64,000 nucleotides of DNA. Origin: Acidobacteriota bacterium (GTDB lineage Bacteria; Acidobacteriota; Terriglobia; Versatilivoradales; Versatilivoraceae). Location of the stretch: NCBI GenBank assembly GCA_028875575.1, contig JAPPDF010000035.1:22862-86861 (forward strand). The letters are read 5' to 3'. This document shows positions 25,938 to 34,131 of this stretch, in pieces. The position numbers and the translations under genes are program-made. The notes beneath the pieces are model-generated. The model saw only the letters and a list, made by a program, of their open reading frames with translations, was not told where the DNA came from and searched no databases. Positions within the stretch are counted from its first letter, which is position 1, and each line of letters starts with the position of its first letter.

Positions 25938-28163
25938 TTACCGCCCGGTCTGCTCCGGACGGGACTCTGTGTCCGCGGAGACGGCCTTCACCCCCATCTC
26001 GCTCAGAAGGTGGTGGGCTGCGTCCAGGTGCTCCATGATCCAGAGGGCGTAACGGATGTCCACGTGAATGGACCGGGTGATGGCCGGAATGAAATCCCAG
26101 TCGGCAACGATGCTCTCCCAGTTGCCGTCAAACAGCAGTCCCACCAGCTCCCCGCGCCCGTTCAAGGTGGGGGAGCCCGAGTTGCCTCCGGTCGCATCCA
26201 GGGTGCTCAGAAAATTCACGGGCACCGAATCCAGCGCTTTCACGTAGTAGTCGCCGAATTCCCGGCCGCGAATCAGCTTGAGCTGTCCGAGGGGGGCATT
26301 GAAGGGTTCTTGTCCCGTGTATTTCTCCAGGATGCCGCGCAGGGTGGTGAAAGGGAGATAGCGAAGGCCATCCCTGGCTGAGTACCCCTTGACCGTGCCG
26401 TAGGTGACCCTGAGGGTCGAGTTGGCGTCGGGATAGACCGACTTCCCCCGGCTTTGGTTGTAGGCGATCAGGGCCTCCATGAAGCGCGGCCGTGCCTGGT
26501 CGAATCGTCCCTGAAGCTCCTTGTCGCTCTCCTCGCGTTCCATATCGCTGTCATAGAGGCTGACGGCCATCCGGATGAAGGGATCCAGGCTGGCTTCGAA
26601 GTCCCGGGGCGCCGCCTCCATCCAGGAAATCCGGGTTTCAAGATCCCCCAGTCGGGTCTGCCCATACATCTCGTCCAGGCGCCGGTCCAGCTTGGCTTCC
26701 TGCACCCCGGTCGGTCGAATCCCGAACCAGTCGTCGAAGGCCTGGACGTGCTGTTCTGCCGGGAGCTTGGCGTAGTCCAGGACAAACTGGCGCCAGCAGG
26801 CACGGTCCACCTGCGGATCGAAGGTCCGATCGATGCGCTTCAGCCTCTCTCGGATGCGGGTCAAGTCGCGTTCCTGGTAGCCGGGTTCCCGGTGCTCGTC
26901 GGGTTTCTGACGCTCCCGGCTGAGCCGGTACAGCCTGCGGGCGGCTCTCAGCAGCGAAGACCGGCCTCCGAGAAAGTCGTAGTGAAGGGCCGCCTCCCGC
27001 CCGGACTGGGACTCGGCCACCAGTTTTCCCAGATCGCCGGCAGCGGTCTTCATCCCGGACCGCGAAGGCGGACCGGCTTCGATCCAGGCCTGCAGGTCCC
27101 GCTCCAGGGCCCGTTTTCGCTCCAGGATATCGCTCTTGGCGAAACCCTCCAGCATTCCCTTGTAGTTCTTGATGACGTTGTTCAGGCTGGCCTGCAGCGA
27201 CGCATACTTGAGGGCTTTGTCTTCCCGGCCGGCCACCGTGCGTTCGATGATGTCGTGCCACTGCTGGAAGGCCTTGATGCGGCGGGGGTAATCCCACCGG
27301 ATAACCCCCTCGACCTCGCTGGCCAGGCGGTAACGGTCGGTGCCCCCCGGATAGCCGGCCACCAGGACCAGGTCTCCGGTGTCGACTCCCCGGGTGGAGA
27401 CTCTCAGGTGATGCCGGGGCCGGTAGGGAACATTCACTTCCGCATAGTCCGCCGGCTTCCCTTCCGGGCCCATGTAGGCGCGATAGAAGGCATAGTCCCC
27501 GGTGTGGCGGGGCCACATCCAGTTGTCGATGTCGCCCCCATACTTGCCGATTGAAAGTGCCGGTGCATACACCAGGCGAACATCCCGGATTTCCAACTGC
27601 TTGATCAACTCATACTCCAGCCCGCCGGAGTAGGCGGCCACTCGGCATCGATGCCCCGGGTCCTGCTCGCACTCGGCAACCAGGGCCTTCTGCCTGTCTT
27701 CGATGGCCTGATAGCGTTCCCGGGGGCCGGCTCCATCGGGAACCGCCGCCAACACCGAGCGGGTGACGTCCTCCACCGCCACCGTCACCAGGACGTGGGT
27801 TCCCGGAGCCGCCGGAAGCTCCCGATCCCGGCCGCCGGCCAGAAAGCCCTCCTCCAGCAGGTTCCGTCCCTCGCTGGAGTTGTGCTGAATGGACCCGTAG
27901 GCACAGTGGTGGTTGGTGATCACCAGGCCCTGGGGCGAGACGAAGGAGGCCGTGCAGCCGCCCAGCCAGATCACGGCGTTCATGGGGTGGCCGGTCAGGT
28001 CCGACAGGGCCACGGCATCCACCTCCGGATCCAAGGACCTCAGCTCTTCTGCCAAGGCGGGAAGCTGCCCGGGCCTCCACATACCCTCTTCGGCCAGGAT
28101 AATGGCAGGAAGGAAAACGAGAGAGACCAGGAGAACCAGGCAAGAGACAGCCGCTTGCTTCAT
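25938..28163 (-). CDS. S46-family dipeptidyl peptidase, DPP7-like
   Basis: 741 residues from ATG at 28163 with a signal peptide (about 1-24). Catalytic His region TNHHC at 83-87, Asp region GGDIDNWMWPRHTGD, nucleophile S662 in TGGNSGSP. In this family the residue 18 positions after the Ser sets the P1 preference: Arg in DPP11 (acidic substrates), Gly in DPP7 (hydrophobic). Here it is G680 in LLFDGNW, so DPP7-like specificity is predicted. The enzyme would release dipeptides in the periplasm, feeding on proteins. It follows the M23 gene by 29 bases. Confidence 0.9.
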   Translation of the reverse strand: MKQAAVSCLVLLVSLVFLPAIILAEEGMWRPGQLPALAEELRSLDPEVDAVALSDLTGHPMNAVIWLGGCTASFVSPQGLVITNHHCAYGSIQHNSSEGRNLLEEGFLAGGRDRELPAAPGTHVLVTVAVEDVTRSVLAAVPDGAGPRERYQAIEDRQKALVAECEQDPGHRCRVAAYSGGLEYELIKQLEIRDVRLVYAPALSIGKYGGDIDNWMWPRHTGDYAFYRAYMGPEGKPADYAEVNVPYRPRHHLRVSTRGVDTGDLVLVAGYPGGTDRYRLASEVEGVIRWDYPRRIKAFQQWHDIIERTVAGREDKALKYASLQASLNNVIKNYKGMLEGFAKSDILERKRALERDLQAWIEAGPPSRSGMKTAAGDLGKLVAESQSGREAALHYDFLGGRSSLLRAARRLYRLSRERQKPDEHREPGYQERDLTRIRERLKRIDRTFDPQVDRACWRQFVLDYAKLPAEQHVQAFDDWFGIRPTGVQEAKLDRRLDEMYGQTRLGDLETRISWMEAAPRDFEASLDPFIRMAVSLYDSDMEREESDKELQGRFDQARPRFMEALIAYNQSRGKSVYPDANSTLRVTYGTVKGYSARDGLRYLPFTTLRGILEKYTGQEPFNAPLGQLKLIRGREFGDYYVKALDSVPVNFLSTLDATGGNSGSPTLNGRGELVGLLFDGNWESIVADWDFIPAITRSIHVDIRYALWIMEHLDAAHHLLSEMGVKAVSADTESRPEQTGR

Positions 28164-28192
28164 GGAAGGAACCTCTGCGGTTGATTGTAAGC

Positions 28193-29122
28193 TCATTCGG
28201 TCAGAGAGTGTTTCACCTTGGCTCCGGCCAAAGTGACTTTTCCATTGCTGATTTTGACACCACCCTCCGGCATAGCCGCTCCGTCGTGGTCGCGAAAATA
28301 GAGTGGCAGTCCTTCGGAGAAGTTGAGAGGGCGATTCCGTGGATCCTGCCGTTGATGGTGGATGTGAATGTGGGGTTCGCTGGTGTTGCCCGAGTTGCCG
28401 CAGGCACCGATAGGTTCGCCCTCCTGAACCTGGTCCCCGGCCCCTACCAGAACGCTACCTGTCTTGAGGTGCGCGATGACGAGATAGGTCTCCGTGTCGA
28501 GAGCGAGCACGACCGTATTGCCGGTCGGGTTTTGCATGTCGTTGCTGACAGCGCCCGGCGTATGGTCGGGCGCTCCATCGGTGGAGTAGTGCACCCGCGC
28601 GGACACGGGCGCAACCACCGGCGTTCCGTAACAACCGTAGTCCTCCGGATCTTCCGAGCCGTGCGCTGCCGGTTCGACGACGAGATCATAAGCCCAGCGT
28701 TGATCGGGTGTCGATACGTGATAGTTGACAGCCAGGCGATCACCTCCCCAGGCAACGCGGACAGGCTCGTTGGAGGGTAGGCGAACGGTCGCCGGCGGCA
28801 CCGACCGTTCGATATCGTAGGGAAAAGCCATCATAAGCACGCCGAAACTCCACAGACCGGGCCAAAGGGCCACCAGCGCCAGGGCCGAAGCGACCCACAT
28901 CGGCCGGCTGAAGCGACGCTTGCGGATGGCATGCATCATCAGTACCAGAATGGTCAGGGGAGCGAGGAGTTGGCCGACGCTGATGAGCGCCAGCCAGCCG
29001 TAGACGGCCAGCATGCCTCTGGAGAAGAAAAGTATCCAGGAGGGAAGCAGCAAGACGGCCAGCAGGACGGGCAGAGCCCAACGCAACAGGGATCTGAATC
29101 GGCTTACGGGTGCTTCGGTCAT
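28193..29122 (-). CDS. Membrane-anchored M23-type peptidase
   Basis: 309 residues. Three membrane segments in the first 115 residues (ALPVLLAVLLLPSWILFF, LALISVGQLLAPLTILVLMM, SALALVALWPGLWSFGVLMM) are followed by a LytM/M23 domain. Ligands visible: QRWAYDLVV with Asp, and GNSGNTSEPHIHIH with the HxH pair; the first His is probably in VNYHVS rather than in the usual HxGxD. M23 enzymes cut peptidoglycan cross-links or glycine-rich peptides. Polytopic anchoring is not usual for the family. Same direction as the sigma factor and S46 genes. Confidence 0.78.
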   Translation of the reverse strand: MTEAPVSRFRSLLRWALPVLLAVLLLPSWILFFSRGMLAVYGWLALISVGQLLAPLTILVLMMHAIRKRRFSRPMWVASALALVALWPGLWSFGVLMMAFPYDIERSVPPATVRLPSNEPVRVAWGGDRLAVNYHVSTPDQRWAYDLVVEPAAHGSEDPEDYGCYGTPVVAPVSARVHYSTDGAPDHTPGAVSNDMQNPTGNTVVLALDTETYLVIAHLKTGSVLVGAGDQVQEGEPIGACGNSGNTSEPHIHIHHQRQDPRNRPLNFSEGLPLYFRDHDGAAMPEGGVKISNGKVTLAGAKVKHSLTE

Positions 29123-29165
29123 GACAGTGCTGTCTCAACGTTCCGGCCGGGACTTAGCGGAAAGC

Positions 29166-29732
29166 TCACGACTCTTTATCCAGAGCGTCGATCTCGCGTT
29201 GGAGCCGGCGAGCCGCCCACTGATTCAACATGGCGACCAACCAGAAAAAACCCACCAAAAACACGACCTTCCCAATCCACTGAGTCCAAAGCATTAGCCC
29301 GCTCGCTGCAACGAAAATCGTTATGATTCCCGGTGCGAATGGCAGCAGATACCAACGCCAAACGTCCCGCAACAGATCTCGCTGCCGCACCAGTTCTGCT
29401 CGATGGAAGGCGAGACAGGCTCTCAGGCCAAGGTCGGCCGGCAGCATTTGAGCTTCACCTCGCTGTTGAAGCTGGTACACCATATACAAAGTACCAGCAA
29501 CCAACAAACCCAATCCCGTCCGCACTACTACATCGTCCACGCTCCAAATAAAGTATCCAGATAACAACACCACGATAGCCGACGCCAAGTATTCCATCCG
29601 ATTCCTCCAACGGATGCGCCACTGGAACTGCCGTGCTTTCTTGCGAATCTGATCTAGCGAAAGTGGGCGAGTATCTACCTCTTGGTTTTGCCAGACAGTC
29701 CTCACATCATGCTCGGAAGCTCCACCGCTCAT
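29166..29732 (-). CDS. Four-helix membrane protein coupled to an ECF sigma factor
   Basis: 188 residues. A hydrophilic N-terminal part of about 45 residues (SLDQIRKKARQFQWRIRWRNRMEY) is followed by four hydrophobic segments. The start overlaps the sigma-factor stop by 4 bases. Position and layout suggest an anti-sigma factor, although no known anti-sigma motif such as the zinc HxxxCxxC is present. The family is not one I recognise. Confidence 0.65.
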   Translation of the reverse strand: MSGGASEHDVRTVWQNQEVDTRPLSLDQIRKKARQFQWRIRWRNRMEYLASAIVVLLSGYFIWSVDDVVVRTGLGLLVAGTLYMVYQLQQRGEAQMLPADLGLRACLAFHRAELVRQRDLLRDVWRWYLLPFAPGIITIFVAASGLMLWTQWIGKVVFLVGFFWLVAMLNQWAARRLQREIDALDKES

Positions 29733-30292
29733 GGTTTCATTCTCCGGCGAAAACGGTTGATCAAAATACTCTTCAATCGATGGATTCTTGTTGCGACGTT
29801 GGCTGGTGAAATACCAACGATCTCACCGATCGACCCAGCGTCCACTCCCTCGAGGTACGATAGCATCACCTGGCGGTCGAGCGGCTTGAGCCGCTGGATC
29901 AAGTTCAAAAGCCTCTCCAGGGTCTTGTGTCGGTCAGCAGCCAGATCGACTTCCTCGCTATCCGCAATCATCTCGATCTCCTGCAGACTGATGAGAGTCT
30001 CAGACCGGCGGCGACGCTGCCGCATGACATACGATGTAGCCGTATTGTGAGCGACACGGTAGACCCAAGTACGAAGTGAACATCGGAAACCGTAACCTGC
30101 GAAGCTTCGCCACAGTGCAAAGTGAATTTCCTGTAGGAGATCCTTCCGCTTGTCGGCGTCAGCTTCATAGGCTCTGGCCAATCGGTCCAGCGCGGCTCCA
30201 TAGGCTTTGGCAACCTCTTGGTAGAGATCATCCTGGGTAGACTTTGCACCGGGCCGGAACCAATCTTGCTCCATATATAGGTAGTCATTCAT
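29729..30292 (-). CDS. ECF-type RNA polymerase sigma factor
   Basis: 187 residues from ATG at 30292 (MNDYLYMEQDW); ATG at 30274 is an alternative. Region 2 reads RKDLLQEIHFALWRSFAGY, then SLRTWVYRVAHNTATSYV; region 4 reads LKPLDRQVMLSYLEGVDAGSIGEIVGISPANVATRIHRLK, a helix-turn-helix for the -35 element. This is a group IV sigma factor. It is followed, with overlapping codons, by a 4-TM protein, and then by two peptidase genes that may be its regulon. Confidence 0.9.
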   Translation of the reverse strand: MNDYLYMEQDWFRPGAKSTQDDLYQEVAKAYGAALDRLARAYEADADKRKDLLQEIHFALWRSFAGYGFRCSLRTWVYRVAHNTATSYVMRQRRRRSETLISLQEIEMIADSEEVDLAADRHKTLERLLNLIQRLKPLDRQVMLSYLEGVDAGSIGEIVGISPANVATRIHRLKSILINRFRRRMKP

Positions 30293-30570
30293 CGGAGCAA
30301 TTTCTGACAGTATTTTGCGCCCGGCCACGGACTTGCCCCGCCCGGTTGCGTAGGAACGTCTTCGATACTCCCGCTTGCCTTTCGCTCCTACGTGGCGGCG
30401 GCAAAAAGGGTATTGCCCCGAATTCAGCCGGCGGCGGCGACGAAAACACTGCTCGACGCATATCGAGCTACGCTTGAGGATGTATCCCGAGTCAAGCAGG
30501 AAACGCTGCCCTGACTTCAGAATAGTTTGCACATTCATCAATCCCTAAGTATGGTTCCAAGTAGGTACCC

Positions 30571-30590
30571 GCCGACAGCGCGCTGTCGGC
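30571..30590. repeat. Perfect 20-base palindrome
   Basis: GCCGACAGCG followed by its exact reverse complement. It lies two bases before the terminator-like hairpin and could be a cruciform, a protein site or a second stem of the same structure. Confidence 0.7.
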
Positions 30591-30591
30591 T

Positions 30592-30625
30592 CAAGGGCCG
30601 CTTCACGGAGCGGCCCTTGCTTTTT
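30592..30625 (+). terminator. Intrinsic-terminator-like hairpin upstream of the NYN pseudogene
   Basis: A 10-base GC-rich stem, CAAGGGCCGC against GCGGCCCTTG, with an 8-base loop, then C and five T. It has the form of a plus-strand intrinsic terminator, yet no plus-strand gene precedes it. It ends 20 bases before the first codon of the NYN pseudogene, where it could act as an attenuator. Confidence 0.6.
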
Positions 30626-30645
30626 GTGGGGGAGAAACTTTGCGA

Positions 30646-31404
30646 GTGAGAGTCTATGTTGACGGATTCAACCTGTATTGCGGAGCCTTAAAGGGAACAC
30701 CATTCAAGTAGCTCAATCCTGTCGCACTCGCCGAGCAGGTGCTCCCACCCGGATGTACGGTAGACCGGGTGAACTACTTCACCGCCCGAGTGTCCGGAGC
30801 ATCGAAACCGGGGGCGTCGGCCCGTCAACACGCCTATTTGAGTGCACTCAACACTTTGCCCCTCGTTACAGTCCATTTCGGAAGCTTTCTTGCCAAGACG
30901 GCGTGGCGGCCGCTCACAAACCTGCCGGTCGCCGATAAACGAATTGACACACCGACACCGGTAGAGCTGCCCGCCGGCAATCATCCGGTTTCAGGTTCAC
31001 AGATTCTACCTGTGGGTAGTTATCCAACAGATACAAGGGGAAAGAAGAAACGTCGAAAGAGAAACCGAGCGCTCCCTGATGCGTTGATTGCCGAGGTCTA
31101 CACGATGGAAGAGAAAGGCTCGGACGTTAACCTGGCGGCGCACCTGTTGAACGATGCCTGAAGAGGATTGTTCGACATGGCCACCGTCATATCCAACGAT
31201 ACCGATTTAATTACGCCAATTCGATTGGTGACTATTGAACGGAAGAAACCGGTGCTTGTCGTATGTCCTGGGCGGTGGCAGATGGCCCCAAAATTGAAGA
31301 ATGCTGCAACTTATGGGAGGCACATCCACCGAGCAATGTTGAAGGCCGCGCAGTTTCCGGAACGGATTCCGGGGACAACGATCTCGAAACCAGAAGATTG
31401 GTGA
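30646..31404 (+). pseudogene. NYN-domain (LabA/DUF88-type) RNase gene with two nonsense codons
   Basis: From GTG at 30646 one frame runs to 31404: MRVYVDGFNLYCGALKGTPFK, stop TAG at 30709-30711, then LNPVALAEQVLPPG and onward to LAAHLLNDA, stop TGA at 31159-31161, then RGLFDMATVISNDTDLITPIRLV. Both stops stand where relatives usually have Trp (FKWLNP and NDAWKG), so each is a single-base change from TGG. Otherwise the frame is intact with the NYN acids D in VDGFN and SNDTDL. NYN proteins are PIN-like RNases. Read as a recently dead gene, or a base-calling problem. Confidence 0.8.
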
Positions 31405-31432
31405 GTGCCGACGCTCCCGAGGAAGCGGCCGG

Positions 31433-32452
31433 TCACGTGACGCGACTCACCATCTGCCGCGCCTGGGTAGGGAGGTCCATATCCGGACTGGGCCCGTGGC
31501 GGCGCATCAGCTCCCAGGCCCGGTCGGCCACGCCCTGCTCGATGTCCATCCCCTCCAGGCAGGCGCGGGATTCGTCCAGGAACTTGTGGCATTCGAAGAG
31601 GCGGCAGCCGGATTGCCAGACGGTGGGATCGCCACGGCGCTGGTAGCGAAAGTCGGCCGAGACCCGCAATTGAGGCGACCGGTTGGGAAGTCCGCAGTGG
31701 ATCATGTGGGGGTGAAAGATCAGCACGTCGCCGGCCTGGTAGTCGGATCGCAACCAGGTCTTGGGCGAGTCGTCGGGAGCCGATTCGCCGGCTACCGGGA
31801 TGGCTCCCATGCGAGCCATTTCCCGGGCCTGGTCGGGGTTCTGCGGGATCCCCAGGTAATGGGCTCCCCGGTACCAGTGCTGGTGGACTCCCTTTCGATG
31901 GGACCCCTTGCAGAGGGCCAGCCCGCCGGTGGTCCGGTCGATGTCCATCAAGGCGACCCAGCAGGTCACGAACGACACCCGAAAATGGTAGCCGTCCTGG
32001 TGGGCCGGAGTGACGTAGTCGAAGTGCTGGCCTCGGGTCTTGGCGGGCGAGAGATCCTGGAAGATGATCCGCACGCGGTCGGCGTTCTCGACCCAACTGA
32101 AGACCTCGCCGTCAAACAGCGCCCCCAGGAACCTGAAGAGCTCCCGGTCATGGATCATCTCGGTCAGCGAAGGCAGATCGCCGATCCTGCGGCCGACGGG
32201 ACCGCTGGGAGTCAGCTCAGTGGATTCCGGCATCCTGCCCGACCACTTCAACTCCTGTTGCGGATCGTCGACGGCAAAGCCATGTCGGATGAGCAGTTGC
32301 CCAATATCCGAGCGCACCCGCGCGACCTTTCCCGGATCGATCAGTCCCCGAACGAACAGGTACCCCTCGGCCTGCAGTTGTTGGGACAGGACGGCGTGGT
32401 CTCTTGTGGAGGTTTCAACCGCTTGGAGAGGAGCTAGGGAGAGATCGGCCAT
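31433..32452 (-). CDS. Phytanoyl-CoA dioxygenase (PhyH) family oxygenase
   Basis: 339 residues from ATG at 32452 (MADLSLAPLQ); an ATG at 32521 would add 23 unlikely residues. Fe(II)/2-oxoglutarate motifs: HxD in AHQDGYHF, the distal His in FHPHMIHCGLPN, and an Arg in QLRVSADFRYQ that would hold 2-oxoglutarate. Such enzymes hydroxylate small molecules; bacterial members have wide substrates. It is isolated, next to a tRNA gene, with no pathway neighbours. Confidence 0.85.
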   Translation of the reverse strand: MADLSLAPLQAVETSTRDHAVLSQQLQAEGYLFVRGLIDPGKVARVRSDIGQLLIRHGFAVDDPQQELKWSGRMPESTELTPSGPVGRRIGDLPSLTEMIHDRELFRFLGALFDGEVFSWVENADRVRIIFQDLSPAKTRGQHFDYVTPAHQDGYHFRVSFVTCWVALMDIDRTTGGLALCKGSHRKGVHQHWYRGAHYLGIPQNPDQAREMARMGAIPVAGESAPDDSPKTWLRSDYQAGDVLIFHPHMIHCGLPNRSPQLRVSADFRYQRRGDPTVWQSGCRLFECHKFLDESRACLEGMDIEQGVADRAWELMRRHGPSPDMDLPTQARQMVSRVT

Positions 32453-32530
32453 GGGGTTCCCTGTCCTGGGGTTTTCCGGCCTCCGGCGGCTGTCAGAGGA
32501 TTGAAGTTCAGCGGCACTCACCGATTCAAA

Positions 32531-32607
<77 letters not shown>

Positions 32608-32615
32608 TCATTGAA

Positions 32616-33380
32616 TCAGCGGCAAGCTGCCGGTGAAAGGAATTCCGCCCAGGACTTCAACTCGGAACTCAACTCCAGGGCGGTCTGGTCGAGCTTGAGC
32701 GGTGTGATGGAAACGCAGCCGGAGCGGACGGCCACGTAGTCGGAGTCTCCGTCAGCCGGCAGGTCTCGGGGTTCCAGCTCCTGGTCCAGCCAGAAGTATT
32801 TCCGGCCCCGAGGGTCCCGGCTCTCCACGATCAGGTTGCCGATGGGGCTGGTGTCCTGGCGAGTCACCCGCACTCCCTGCCATCTTCCGGCGGGAACGTT
32901 GACGTTCAGGATGAAACCCCGCGGAAGCGGCTTGTTCAGCAATTGTCCGGCCAGATGGGCCGTGAACTGGGCCGCCTCTTCAAAGTCGAATTCCGCCTGC
33001 CTCCCCAATGAGACGGCTGCCGCCTGAATCCCGTGCCTGGCGGCTTCCATAGCGCCCGCTACCGTACCGGAATAGGCGATGTCATGGCCCAGGTTGGAGC
33101 CCCGGTTGATTCCCGAGATCACCAGATCCGGCCTGCTCGGGAGGATGTGGTTCAGGGCAATGATCACGCAATCCGCCGGTGTACCCTCCACCGAGTAGCG
33201 ATCCACTCCAACCTCTTCGTATCGGATGGGCCGCCAAAGCGTCAGGGCCTGACTGGAGGCACTTCTCTCCCGGTCGGGCGCCACGGTTATGACCTGTCCC
33301 AGGTGGGAAAGAGAGCGAGCCAGTGAGGTGATTCCTGCGGAGTGGATCCCGTCGTCGTTGGTCAGTAAGATTGCAGCCAA
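32616..33380 (-). CDS. surE: 5'-nucleotidase SurE
   Basis: 254 residues from TTG at 33380 ([16 protein letters not shown]); no ATG or GTG occurs near the conserved N terminus. SurE motifs: TNDDG at 7-11 with metal acids, [20 protein letters not shown] and [26 protein letters not shown]. The enzyme dephosphorylates nucleoside monophosphates and short polyphosphate and is linked to stationary-phase survival. It sits between two proline tRNA genes on the same strand: 20 bases after one and 8 bases before the other, so the three probably share a transcript. Confidence 0.92.
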   Translation of the reverse strand: MAAILLTNDDGIHSAGITSLARSLSHLGQVITVAPDRERSASSQALTLWRPIRYEEVGVDRYSVEGTPADCVIIALNHILPSRPDLVISGINRGSNLGHDIAYSGTVAGAMEAARHGIQAAAVSLGRQAEFDFEEAAQFTAHLAGQLLNKPLPRGFILNVNVPAGRWQGVRVTRQDTSPIGNLIVESRDPRGRKYFWLDQELEPRDLPADGDSDYVAVRSGCVSITPLKLDQTALELSSELKSWAEFLSPAACR

Positions 33381-33400
33381 TGATGGACTCTGAAGAAAAA

Positions 33401-33477
33401 TGGTCGGGACGAGAGGATTTGAACCTCCGACCCCACGCACCCCAAGCGTGTGCGCTACCTGGCTGCGCTACGTCCCG
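33401..33477 (-). tRNA. tRNA-Pro (anticodon GGG)
   Basis: Acceptor CGGGACG pairs with CGTCCCG, then A and encoded CCA. The anticodon stem CACGC/GCGTG holds loop TTGGGGT, giving GGG for CCC and CCT codons. The 3-prime half is nearly identical to that of the tRNA at 32531. Confidence 0.93.
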
Positions 33478-33492
33478 AAACCGACTCGGAAT

Positions 33493-33957
33493 CTAACACC
33501 TTCGATTCAGGATTGTCAAGATGGCGCGGAGCTCCGACTCGAGCGTGCGGACCCTCTCCGCGGCGCCCGCGGAAGGGCTGGATGCCGCCTCCGAAGGAGG
33601 TCTTTCCGGCTCCCGTGGAGATTCCCGATCGCCCCTGCGAGGCCCGCCGGCAGCGGCTCCGGAGGCGAGAGCTTTCCGTGCCCCCGCGATGGTGAACCCC
33701 TGGTCATAGAGGAGGTGCTTGATGGTTAGAACCGTCTCGATATCCCGCTTGCGGTACATGCGGCGGCCGTTGGGCCCTTTGGCGGGCTTTAGGCGCGGAA
33801 ACTCCGATTCCCAGAAACGCAGGACGTAGGGCTCCACCTTCACCAGCTTGCACACCTCGCCGATACTGAAAAACAACTTGTCGGGAATTTCGACCGAAGC
33901 CTCGGAATCCGTGCTTCCTCGCTGGCGATTCACTAGCTTCAGAGATCGTTCCGGCAT
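33493..33957 (-). CDS. MerR-family transcriptional regulator
   Basis: 154 residues from ATG at 33957 ([10 protein letters not shown]); GTG at 33990 is possible. The winged helix is [22 protein letters not shown], followed by [46 protein letters not shown] proline-rich linker ([13 protein letters not shown]) leads to a short coiled-coil end ([16 protein letters not shown]). No effector-binding or metal cysteine domain is present. Such short MerR proteins are often encoded near tRNA or ihfA genes. It lies 15 bases downstream-strand from the tRNA-Pro(GGG). Confidence 0.85.
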   Translation of the reverse strand: MPERSLKLVNRQRGSTDSEASVEIPDKLFFSIGEVCKLVKVEPYVLRFWESEFPRLKPAKGPNGRRMYRKRDIETVLTIKHLLYDQGFTIAGARKALASGAAAGGPRRGDRESPREPERPPSEAASSPSAGAAERVRTLESELRAILTILNRRC

Positions 33958-34131
33958 GATCGAGCCGACAGTCCTTTCGGTCCTGCTCACTACTGCAACA
34001 CTATGCTATTGAAAACAAAACCGTCATGGGGTCACTGCCCGTGGGTGTCGAATTCCCGACCCAATGCCGACATTTCAGAATCGACCGGCCATGCGGGTCA
34101 CTCCCCCGACCAGCGACAGATGGTTGGACAC

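Larger units (their letters stand above)
30293..30645. other. Intergenic region between sigma factor and NYN pseudogene
   Basis: 353 bases. An open frame continues upstream of the sigma start but is arginine-rich and domain-free, so it is not counted. The stretch ends with a strong palindrome and a terminator-like hairpin, listed separately. Confidence 0.45.

Noticed and set aside
30709..31161. Stop-codon recoding (selenocysteine or pyrrolysine) in the NYN gene
   Set aside because: Two different stops are used, both at conserved Trp positions, and no SECIS-like context or recoding elsewhere was seen. A pseudogene is simpler.
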